A stretch of DNA of 64,000 nt from Promicromonospora thailandica (GTDB lineage Bacteria; Actinomycetota; Actinomycetes; Actinomycetales; Cellulomonadaceae): the NCBI RefSeq assembly GCF_024171955.1, contig NZ_JAMTCS010000018.1, forward strand, positions 1 to 64,000, given 5' to 3'. Positions 32,542 to 43,892 of this stretch are shown here, in pieces (positions within the stretch are counted from its first letter, which is position 1; each line of letters starts with the position of its first letter). The notes under the pieces are model-generated. The model did not search any database and had not been told where the DNA came from. It saw nothing but the letters and a program-made list of their open reading frames with translations. A program made the translations under genes and the position numbers.

Positions 32542-33327
32542 ATGAGCGGGGTGGATGTGGCGCGGCTGCGCCGCGAGGCACACGAGCGGGCAGTGGGCCG
32601 CCCGCGGCGGCCGTTCGCGGGCACGGTGACCGACGAGCGGCACGACGGCGTGCCGATGCGCCGGTACGCACCGACGACGACGGCGGCGGACGGCACCGGC
32701 CTCGTGTTCCTGCACGGCGGCTTCGGGCTGTTCGGTGACCTGGACCTGCAGGACGGGTATTGCCGGCAGGCCGCTCAGACCCTCGGCGTCGTCGTGCTGG
32801 CGGTGGACTACCGCCTCACGCCCGAGGCGTCCCTGGACGACTCCGTCGCCGACGCCCTGGCTGGGCTGGAAGCGCTCGCCGCGACGGGCTGCTCCCGGAT
32901 CGTCCTCGCCGGTGACTCCGCGGGCGGTGCGGTCGCCCGGCTCGCGGCCGGACGTGCGGCCCACCGGCCGGCCGGCCTGCTGCTCACCAACCCGAACCTC
33001 GACCTCACGCTCGGTGCCTATGACGACACCCTGCCCGGCGGTCCGGGCCGTGAGCTCTCCGAGTACGCCTTCCGGTCCTGGGCGCGTGTCACCGACCTCG
33101 CGGACGCTCCGCACCTGGAGGGGTCGGCCACGGGTCTGCCGCCCACGCTGGTCGTCGTCGGCAGCCTCGACTCGCTGCTGCCGGAGGCGCGAACCTTCGC
33201 GGCGGTGTGCGAGCGCGACGGTGTCGAGTGCCGCCTCGAGGTGCTCGACGGGGCGGCGCACGGGTTCGTCGGCACCGAGCGCGCGGACGAGGTGCTGGCT
33301 ACCGCGGCGGGGTACTTCAACCTCTGA
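32542..33327 (+). CDS. Alpha/beta hydrolase, hormone-sensitive-lipase-like esterase
   Basis: 261 aa, cytoplasmic. The oxyanion-hole HGG is in GLVFLHGGFGLFGD, the nucleophile Ser in LAGDSAGGA, the Asp in VVVGSLDSLLPEA and the His in GAAHGFVG, giving the full triad and the HSL-type HGG/GDSAG signature. Expected to hydrolyse short-chain esters. It converges on dnaB with a 23-nt gap. Substrate unknown. Confidence 0.88.
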   Translation: MSGVDVARLRREAHERAVGRPRRPFAGTVTDERHDGVPMRRYAPTTTAADGTGLVFLHGGFGLFGDLDLQDGYCRQAAQTLGVVVLAVDYRLTPEASLDDSVADALAGLEALAATGCSRIVLAGDSAGGAVARLAAGRAAHRPAGLLLTNPNLDLTLGAYDDTLPGGPGRELSEYAFRSWARVTDLADAPHLEGSATGLPPTLVVVGSLDSLLPEARTFAAVCERDGVECRLEVLDGAAHGFVGTERADEVLATAAGYFNL

Positions 33328-33350
33328 GCCACCGAGCCAGGGTGATGGTG

Positions 33351-34715
33351 TCACACCTGCATGTCGACGAAGCGCTGGTAGTGGCCCTGGAACGCCACGG
33401 TGATCACGTCGGTGGGGCCGTTACGGTGCTTGGCCACGATCAGGTCGGCCTCGCCGGCGCGCGGTGACTCCTTCTCGTAGGCGTCCTCACGGTGCAGCAG
33501 GATCACGACGTCGGCGTCCTGCTCGATGGAGCCGGACTCACGCAGGTCGGACATCTGCGGCTTCTTGTCGCTGCGCTGCTCGGCGCCACGGTTCAGCTGT
33601 GAGATCGCGATCACGGGCACCTCGAGCTCCTTCGCGAGCAGCTTGAGCGACCGCGAGAACTCGGAGACCTCCTGCTGACGCGACTCGACGCGCTTGCCCG
33701 ACGACATGAGCTGGAGGTAGTCGATGACCACCAGCTTGAGGTCGTGCTTCTGCTTGAGACGCCGGCACTTGGCCCGGATCTCCATCAGCGACATGTTCGG
33801 CGAGTCGTCGATGAACAGCGGGGCGTCGGACACCTTGCCCATGGTGGCGGCGAGCTTCTGCCAGTCGCCGTCGTCCATGTTGCCGCTGCGCATCTTGGTG
33901 AGCGGCACCCGGGCCTCGGCCGCGAGCATTCGCATGACGATCTCGTTGCGGCTCATCTCCAGGGAGAAGATGACAGACGCCATGTTCTGGTGGATCGCCG
34001 CGTGAGAAGCGACATTGATACCTAAAACGGACTTTCCGACTGCAGGTCGGGCGGCCACGACGATCATCTGGCCCGAGTGCAGGCCGTTCGTCAGGCGGTC
34101 GAAGTCGGAGTATCCCGTCGGCACCCCGGTCAGACCCTCGCCGCGGCCCTGGGCGGCGTCGATCTCGTCGAACGTGGGGCCGATGATGTCCGCGAGCGGC
34201 AGGTAGTCCTCGGCCGCGCGGCGCTCGGTCACCGCGTAGACCTCGGCCTGCGCGTTGTTCACCACGTCGTCGACGTCGCCGCCGTCGGTGGCGTAGCCCA
34301 TCTGGACGATGCGGGTACCCGCCTCGACGAGGCGGCGCATGATGGCGCGCTCGCGCACGATCTTGGCGTAGTACCCGGCGTTGGCCGCGGTGGGCACGCC
34401 CGCCATGAGGTCGTGGATGTAGGGCGCGCCGCCGACCCGGCCCAGCTCACCGCGCCGCTGCAGCTCCGCGACCACCGTGATGGCGTCGGCCGGCTCGCCA
34501 CGTCCGTACAGGTCGATGATCGCGTCGTAGACCGCCTCGTGCGCGGGGCGGTAGAAGTCGTTGCCGCGAATCTGCTCGATGACGTCGGCGATCGCGTCCT
34601 TGGACAGCAGCATGCCGCCCAGCACGCTCATCTCCGCCGCGACGTCCTGCGGTGGGGTGCGGTCGAAGCCGGGGCCGCCCCCGGTATAGCTCGACTCGAG
34701 CTCCTCGATCGACAT
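33351..34715 (-). CDS. dnaB: Replicative DNA helicase
   Basis: 454 aa, no intein. DnaB unwinds DNA at the fork as a hexamer and recruits primase. The N-terminal domain begins near PPQDVAAEMSVLGGMLLSKDA; the RecA-like domain has Walker A in ARPAVGKSVLG, Walker B in LVVIDYLQLMS, the QLNRGAEQR arginine-finger region and a terminal RNGPTDVITVAFQGHYQRF. ATG at 34715 has AGGAGGT at ideal spacing. In many actinobacteria dnaB lies downstream of rpsF-ssb-rpsR-rplI; here it is 15 kb away and inverted. A DnaA-box array lies upstream. Confidence 0.97.
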   Translation of the reverse strand: MSIEELESSYTGGGPGFDRTPPQDVAAEMSVLGGMLLSKDAIADVIEQIRGNDFYRPAHEAVYDAIIDLYGRGEPADAITVVAELQRRGELGRVGGAPYIHDLMAGVPTAANAGYYAKIVRERAIMRRLVEAGTRIVQMGYATDGGDVDDVVNNAQAEVYAVTERRAAEDYLPLADIIGPTFDEIDAAQGRGEGLTGVPTGYSDFDRLTNGLHSGQMIVVAARPAVGKSVLGINVASHAAIHQNMASVIFSLEMSRNEIVMRMLAAEARVPLTKMRSGNMDDGDWQKLAATMGKVSDAPLFIDDSPNMSLMEIRAKCRRLKQKHDLKLVVIDYLQLMSSGKRVESRQQEVSEFSRSLKLLAKELEVPVIAISQLNRGAEQRSDKKPQMSDLRESGSIEQDADVVILLHREDAYEKESPRAGEADLIVAKHRNGPTDVITVAFQGHYQRFVDMQV

Positions 34716-34941
34716 CCGCACCTCCTGCTTTCCTCGGCTCACGACACCGCTCACGACGTTCCGACCCACGCTGCGCACGCGCTCGCCGTCCTACACCTGT
34801 TCTACCCTCCACCACTGACACCCCCCGGGACGCCAGGCACGACACGCCCTCGTGTCGTGTGCCACCCTTCCCCGCGGATGCCTGACCGGTCTGCAGGCTT
34901 CGCTGACGCTAGGCCCCCGCGCAACCGAACGCAACGAGACC

Positions 34942-35041
34942 TGTGGACAAGCCTGTGTACATCCATGTGGAAAGGTGGCCCAGGGCTGTGCACAGCGGGT
35001 GGACAACCCTGTCCCCAGCTGTGGATAACCCCTGTGTAAAA
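34942..35041. promoter_or_regulatory. Phased array of DnaA-box-like 9-mers between dnaB and the MATE gene
   Basis: Seven same-orientation 9-mers: TGTGGACAA (34942), TGTGTACAT (34954), TGTGGAAAG (34966), TGTGCACAG (34987), GGTGGACAA (34998), TGTGGATAA (35020) and TGTGTAAAA (35033). The first and sixth are exact complements of the consensus boxes TTGTCCACA and TTATCCACA. Spacings of 12, 12, 21, 11, 22 and 13 nt keep them roughly on one face of the helix. DnaA binding would affect dnaB and the MATE gene or act on replication. 34716-34941 otherwise holds only leader sequence. Confidence 0.6.
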
Positions 35042-35099
35042 CATCACCATCCCCTCTGACCTGCATCGACGTAAATCCCAGCCTGTGGAGGAAAGAAAG

Positions 35100-36443
35100 T
35101 TGGGCGAGTCACGCCACACCCCCGGTTCCGGGCGGTCCATCGACCGCGAGATCCTCGCCCTCGCGATCCCCGCGCTCGGCGCGCTCGTGGCCGAACCCGT
35201 CTTCGTCCTCGTGGACAGCGCGGTGGTCGGGCACCTCGGCACCGCCGAGCTCGCGGGCCTCTCCCTGGCGAGCAACGTGCTGCTCACCGTCGTGGGGCTG
35301 TGCATCTTCCTCGCGTACACGACGACGGCGTCGGTCGCCCGGCTCACGGGTGCCGGCAAGGAGCGTGCGGCGCTGCAGTCGGGCATCGACGGTCTCTGGC
35401 TCGCGCTCGGGATCGGCGCGGTCCTCGCCGTCGGCCTGCTGCTCGCCGCACCGGCGACGGTGACCGCCCTCGGCGCCGACGGCGACGTCGCGCGGCAGGC
35501 CGTGACCTACCTGCGCTGGTCCGCCCCCGGCCTCGCCGGGATGCTCCTGGTGCAGGCGGCGACCGGTGTGCTGCGCGGCCTGCGCGACACGCGCACCCCG
35601 CTGGTCGTCGCGGTGGCGGGCGCCGTCCTGAACACCGTGCTCAACATCGTGCTCGTCTACGGCGCGGGCCTGGGGATCGCCGGCTCCGGGCTCGGCACCG
35701 CCGTCACGCAGGTCCTCATGGCGGTCGCGCTCGGGGTGATCGTCGTGCGCGGTGCCCGGGCCCGCGGTGCGAGCCTGCGCCCCCACCGGGCGGGCATCCT
35801 GTCCGGCGCCCGGGCCGGGGTCCCGCTCGTGATCCGGACGCTCAGCCTGCGCGCCGCCATCCTGCTCACGGTGGTCGTGGCCACCGACCTCGGCGCCGTC
35901 GCACTCGCCGGCCACCAGGTCGTCAGCTCGCTGTGGGCCCTGGTCGCCTTCGCGCTCGACGCGCTGGCCATCGCGGCCCAGGCCCTGGTGGGGCACGGGC
36001 TCGGCGCGGGCGACGTCGCGCGCGTGCGCACCGTGCTGCGCCGCTGCCTGCGGTGGGGCGTCGGGGCCGGCGCGGGGATCGGCGTCGTGCTCGCGGCGAC
36101 GGGCTGGTGGATCGCGCCGCTCTTCTCCGCCGACCCGGACGTGCGGGTCGCCGTCGCCCTCGCCATGGCGGTGTGCGGGCTGCTGATGCCGATGGCGGCC
36201 TGGGTCTTCGTGCTCGACGGTGTGCTGATCGGCGCGGGTGACGGGCGCTACCTCGCGTGGGCCGGGATGGCGACGCTGGTGGTCTACCTGCCCGCCGCGC
36301 TCGCGGTCGCCGCCTGGGCACCGGAGGGCGCGCAGGGGCTCGCCTGGCTGTGGTTCGCGTTCGCCGGCGTGTTCACGGCCGCTCGGGCCGTGACGACCGG
36401 CTGGCGCGCGCGGGGCGACCGCTGGCTCGTGACGGGTGCGTGA
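35100..36443 (+). CDS. MATE family efflux transporter
   Basis: 447 aa with twelve membrane helices in two six-helix halves. Diagnostic segments are EPVFVLVDSAVVGHLGTAELAGLS, LRGLRDTRTPLVVAVAGAVLNTVLNIVLV and HQVVSSLWALVAFALDALAIAAQALVG, giving a DinF-like MATE exporter driven by H+ or Na+. TTG at 35100 is preferred because GGAGG sits 8 nt upstream; GTG at 35085 is in frame but overlaps that site. It stands divergent to dnaB across the DnaA-box array. Confidence 0.87.
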   Translation: MGESRHTPGSGRSIDREILALAIPALGALVAEPVFVLVDSAVVGHLGTAELAGLSLASNVLLTVVGLCIFLAYTTTASVARLTGAGKERAALQSGIDGLWLALGIGAVLAVGLLLAAPATVTALGADGDVARQAVTYLRWSAPGLAGMLLVQAATGVLRGLRDTRTPLVVAVAGAVLNTVLNIVLVYGAGLGIAGSGLGTAVTQVLMAVALGVIVVRGARARGASLRPHRAGILSGARAGVPLVIRTLSLRAAILLTVVVATDLGAVALAGHQVVSSLWALVAFALDALAIAAQALVGHGLGAGDVARVRTVLRRCLRWGVGAGAGIGVVLAATGWWIAPLFSADPDVRVAVALAMAVCGLLMPMAAWVFVLDGVLIGAGDGRYLAWAGMATLVVYLPAALAVAAWAPEGAQGLAWLWFAFAGVFTAARAVTTGWRARGDRWLVTGA

Positions 36444-36461
36444 GCTGCCGCCGGGAGACCG

Positions 36462-37298
36462 TTACACCCGCACCTTGAGCCGGTAACCGATGCCGCGCAC
36501 GGACTCGACCTCGACCTCGCGCACCGGCGCCAGGCGCTTGCGCAGCCGCTTGACCGCCGACGTCACCGGGTCGGAGTCGCCGAGGTAGGGCAGCTGCCAG
36601 ACCTGGGCCGTGAGCTCGGCGAACGTCCACACCCGGCCGGTCTCCAGGGCGAGCGTGGCGAGCAGGTCGAACTCCCGGGCGGACAGGTACACGCGCCGGC
36701 CGCGCGTGGTGACCTCGCGGCCCGCGAGGTCCACGAGCAGGGGACCGGCCACGAGCGGGCGCGGCGTCGGCGGGGCGACCATCGGGACGGCACCGGTGAC
36801 CGCGGGCAGCGCGCCCGTCACCGTCCGCACGGCGCCGGCGACGACCGCCAGCGGGCCGGACGCCGGACGGCGCGGCGCGGGCGCGGTCTGTGCCAGGGCC
36901 CCCGACGTCGGCCGGAACCGCCGGCCCGGCGGTGCCTCGGACCGCTCTGCCGACAGCGCGCCCGGCAGCAGCTCGAGCGGCGGGCGGGGCGGCAGCTCCG
37001 TGAGGTTGTCGGTGCCGGCGGGCTCGTCCGGCTGGTCGGGCACCTGCCGGCCGTACGCGTGGTCCTCCGAGGGCCCGGGGTTGGAGAAGCGTGCGGGCGG
37101 CCCGACGTGCCGTCCGCTGCCGCCGGCACGCGGCGGCGCGGGGTTGGCGAGCACGGCGCGGGCGCCCTCGGCGTCCGGCGTGGCGAGCACGGTCGCGCGC
37201 CCGCGCAGGAGGTGGGCGATCTCGATGATCTGGTCCGGAGGGAGGCCTACGCAGACGACGAGGCCTGAGGTGGAACCTGGTGCGGGGTCGAGCGTCAC
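36462..37298 (-). CDS. Winged-helix (OmpR/PhoB-type) DNA-binding protein with a degenerate receiver-like N-terminus
   Basis: 278 aa from GTG 37298, which has GGAGG about 9 nt upstream. The N-terminus (GLVVCVGLPPDQIIEIAHLL) and ATPDAEGARAVLANP resemble a receiver fold without phosphorylatable Asp. About 110 residues of Pro/Ala-rich linker follow. The C-terminal domain is a clear PhoB-type wHTH: VDLAGREVTTRGRRVYLSA, REFDLLATLALETGRVWTF, DPVTSAVKRLRKRLAPV, ESVRGIGYRLKV. No kinase is adjacent. Probably an orphan regulator; target unknown. Confidence 0.82.
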   Translation of the reverse strand: MTLDPAPGSTSGLVVCVGLPPDQIIEIAHLLRGRATVLATPDAEGARAVLANPAPPRAGGSGRHVGPPARFSNPGPSEDHAYGRQVPDQPDEPAGTDNLTELPPRPPLELLPGALSAERSEAPPGRRFRPTSGALAQTAPAPRRPASGPLAVVAGAVRTVTGALPAVTGAVPMVAPPTPRPLVAGPLLVDLAGREVTTRGRRVYLSAREFDLLATLALETGRVWTFAELTAQVWQLPYLGDSDPVTSAVKRLRKRLAPVREVEVESVRGIGYRLKVRV

Positions 37299-37399
37299 GT
37301 GCGTCACCCTCCATGGGTCGGCCGTTCGGGCGCGTACCGGGTTAAACCTGGGCAGCGGCGTCAGTTTGCCCCCGGGGCGTACCGGTTGGGTCAATTTTT

Positions 37400-37468
37400 C
37401 GTTACCTGCCCGTTGCGTGCATGAAATGACACATTCCCGCCGAGTTGGCGCTTTTACGCCAGGTAACG
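37400..37468. promoter_or_regulatory. Separated 9-bp inverted repeat upstream of the large subtilase gene
   Basis: CGTTACCTG (37400-37408) recurs inverted as CAGGTAACG (37460-37468), about 60 bp centre to centre (near six helical turns). It could be a looping operator pair. The rest of 37299-37701 shows scattered AT-rich spots but no identifiable riboswitch or gene. Confidence 0.35.
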
Positions 37469-37701
37469 ACCCCATAGGGTGAATTTCTGGAGGGTTGGGG
37501 TGAAATGTAGTCGACGGCATTGACACGGGCAACCCTCGCGGTGCGGCCGTGTTTTGACCCGGAAGTGACCGGGACCTGACCGTGAACCGACCTTGTTCCG
37601 TCGCGCCGCTCACCCGACGGTTGGAGGCGGTCCACAGCAAGTGGACTGCCGTCGCGCGCTCCCGTGGCATCGCAACGGGTACGCCCGAGCATGGAGGCCC
37701 C

Positions 37702-41790
<4,089 letters not shown>

Positions 41791-41823
41791 CCCGCGGGGG
41801 TAACAGGGGGGTCCGCGAAAGAT

Positions 41824-41891
41824 GGGCGCCTGTCCGGCGGCCGCCACGTCGAGGTCTGGGACTCGACGAGGTGGTCGCCGGGCAGGCGCCC
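41824..41891. terminator. Long imperfect hairpin between the subtilase and ino1
   Basis: GGGCGCCTG at 41824 faces CAGGCGCCC ending at 41891; pairing continues inward for about 30 bp with a few mismatches. It lies between convergent genes. No U-tract. Confidence 0.6.
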
Positions 41892-41919
41892 TGCGGTTCT
41901 CTCCCGACGGATCAGCGCG

Positions 41920-43011
41920 TCAGCGCTCGACCTCACCGCGGATGAACGCCTCCAGCTGCGCACGGCCCGCGGTGTCCTCCATCTGCACGGGCGGCGACTT
42001 CATGAAGTACGTGGCGGCCGAGAGGATCGGGCCGCCGACCCCGCGGTCCTTCGCGATCTTGGCCGCGCGCACGGCGTCGATGATGATGCCCGCCGAGTTG
42101 GGCGAGTCCCACACCTCGAGCTTGTACTCCAGGTTGAGCGGCACCTCGCCGAACGCACGGCCCTCGAGGCGCACGTAGGCCCACTTGCGGTCGTCCAGCC
42201 AGGCCACGTAGTCCGACGGGCCGATGTGGACGTTGCGGTCCTCCTTCTTGCCGGCCAGGGGGCCGGTGAGGTTGGACGTGACCGCCTGCGTCTTCGACAG
42301 CTTCTTGGACTCGAGGCGGTCGCGCTGCAGCATGTTCTTGAAGTCCATGTTGCCGCCCACGTTGAGCTGGTAGGTGCGGTCGAGGACGACGCCGCGCTCC
42401 TCGAACAGCTTGGCCAGCACGCGGTGCGTGATGGTGGCGCCGACCTGCGACTTGATGTCGTCGCCGACGATCGGCACGCCGGCCTCCTCGAACTTCGCCG
42501 CCCACTCGGGGTCGGAGGCGATGAACACGGGCAGGGCGTTGACGAAGGCGACGCCCGCGTCGATGGCGCACTGCGCGTAGAACTTCGCGGCCTCCTCGGA
42601 GCCCACGGGCAGGTAGCAGACGAGCACGTCGACCCGGGCCTCGCGCAGCGCGGCGACGACGTCGACGGGCTCCTTGGCGGACTCGTCGATGGTGTCGCGG
42701 TAGTAGTCGCCGAGCCCGTCGAGCGTCGGGCCCCGCTGGACCAGCACGCCCGTGGGCGGCACGTCCGCGATGGTGATGGTGTTGTTCTCGGACGCGGTGA
42801 TGGCCTCGGCCAGGTCGAAACCGACCTTCTTCGCGTCGACGTCGAACGCCGCGACGAACTCGAGGTCCGACACGTGGTAGTCGCCGAACTGCACGTGCAT
42901 GAGGCCCGGCACGGTGCCCGCCGGGTCGGCGTCACGGTAGTAGTGCACGCCCTGGACCAGGGACGAGGCGCAGTTGCCTACGCCGACGATGCCCACGCGG
43001 ATGGAGGTCAT
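41920..43011 (-). CDS. ino1: Inositol-3-phosphate synthase
   Basis: 363 aa, actinobacterial/archaeal type. It converts glucose 6-phosphate to 1L-myo-inositol 1-phosphate using NAD, the first step to phosphatidylinositol and mycothiol. The NAD loop [16 protein letters not shown] lies at the N-terminus; other family blocks are [63 protein letters not shown] and [15 protein letters not shown]. Its ATG overlaps the PadR stop by 4 nt (ATGA), so the two are translationally coupled. Confidence 0.96.
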   Translation of the reverse strand: MTSIRVGIVGVGNCASSLVQGVHYYRDADPAGTVPGLMHVQFGDYHVSDLEFVAAFDVDAKKVGFDLAEAITASENNTITIADVPPTGVLVQRGPTLDGLGDYYRDTIDESAKEPVDVVAALREARVDVLVCYLPVGSEEAAKFYAQCAIDAGVAFVNALPVFIASDPEWAAKFEEAGVPIVGDDIKSQVGATITHRVLAKLFEERGVVLDRTYQLNVGGNMDFKNMLQRDRLESKKLSKTQAVTSNLTGPLAGKKEDRNVHIGPSDYVAWLDDRKWAYVRLEGRAFGEVPLNLEYKLEVWDSPNSAGIIIDAVRAAKIAKDRGVGGPILSAATYFMKSPPVQMEDTAGRAQLEAFIRGEVER

Positions 43012-43652
43012 CCTCGCTCCTTCTTCGGTTGTTCCTGCTGGGGCGAGCGATTCTGCGCCGCGGCGCGTCCCCGCTCGGTGGAGATGAGGCCGTCGAGCCA
43101 GTGCACCTCGCGCTCGACCTTCTCGAGCCCGAAGCGCCGCAGCTCCAGCGCATATTCGTCGAGCCGCGAGCGCGGGTGCGCCGTGGACTCACGGAAGGCC
43201 TCCAGGCGCTCGGTCAGCCGGGTACGCCGGCCCTCGAGCACGCGGAGGCGGGTCTCGGCGTCGGTCTGCCCGAAGAGCGCGAACCGCACGTCGAAGTTGT
43301 CGTCCTCCCAGGCGGCCGGGCCGGCGGTGGCCAGGACGCTCTGGAGGTACTCCTTGCCCTCGGGGGTCAGCTCGTAGACGACGCGCCGTCGTCCGAGGGG
43401 GTTGGGCTTGGTGGTGCGGCCCGGGATGCCGGGCTTCGGCTTGCGGGCGGACGGCGGTGGCGCGCTCTCGGCCGTGGCGATGAGGCCCCGCGCGACCAGG
43501 CCCTTGAGGGCGGGGTAGAGGGTCCCGTAGGAGAGGGCGCGGAACGAGCCGAGCACCAGGTTGAGGCGTTTACGCAGCTCGTACCCGTGCAAGGGCGACT
43601 CGTTGAGCAGGCCGAGGACGGCGGTCTCCAGCACGTCGGACCGGCTGCGCAC
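43008..43652 (-). CDS. PadR family transcriptional regulator
   Basis: 214 aa. GTG at 43652 follows AGGAGG. The PadR winged helix reads [24 protein letters not shown], then [18 protein letters not shown] and [15 protein letters not shown]. The C-terminal half is helical ([24 protein letters not shown]) for dimerisation. It is cotranscribed with ino1 and has a 25-nt palindrome just upstream, so it likely represses its own operon. Confidence 0.92.
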   Translation of the reverse strand: MRSRSDVLETAVLGLLNESPLHGYELRKRLNLVLGSFRALSYGTLYPALKGLVARGLIATAESAPPPSARKPKPGIPGRTTKPNPLGRRRVVYELTPEGKEYLQSVLATAGPAAWEDDNFDVRFALFGQTDAETRLRVLEGRRTRLTERLEAFRESTAHPRSRLDEYALELRRFGLEKVEREVHWLDGLISTERGRAAAQNRSPQQEQPKKERG

Positions 43653-43665
43653 GGTGGCCTCCTGT

Positions 43666-43690
43666 TCGATGTATCGAGTCGATACATCGA
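43666..43690. promoter_or_regulatory. 25-nt perfect palindromic operator of padR-ino1
   Basis: TCGATGTATCGA (43666-43677) and TCGATACATCGA (43679-43690) flank a single G. The ATGT...ACAT core is the known form of PadR-family sites. It ends about 13 nt from the padR start, so binding would block initiation of the padR-ino1 operon. Confidence 0.75.
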
Positions 43691-43892
43691 GAGGATAGGG
43701 GAACGTGGACGGAATGTGAAGCAGAGGCAGACGGTATGGGTCAACCCTGGGTGAAATGTCCTAGGGTGCGGTGCGTGCCCTACCCGCGTGACAGAGCGGT
43801 CACCGAGATCCCCTATGGTTTCGGGTGGTTTGCCGCCACCAGTGCGCCGACCGCACCGGCAGACCCTGGTACGAACCGAGGAAGAGGCTGAC

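Noticed and set aside
34942-35041. Chromosomal oriC
   Set aside because: No dnaA or dnaN gene is nearby and no AT-rich unwinding element was seen, so the array is reported as DnaA-box-like rather than as the origin.
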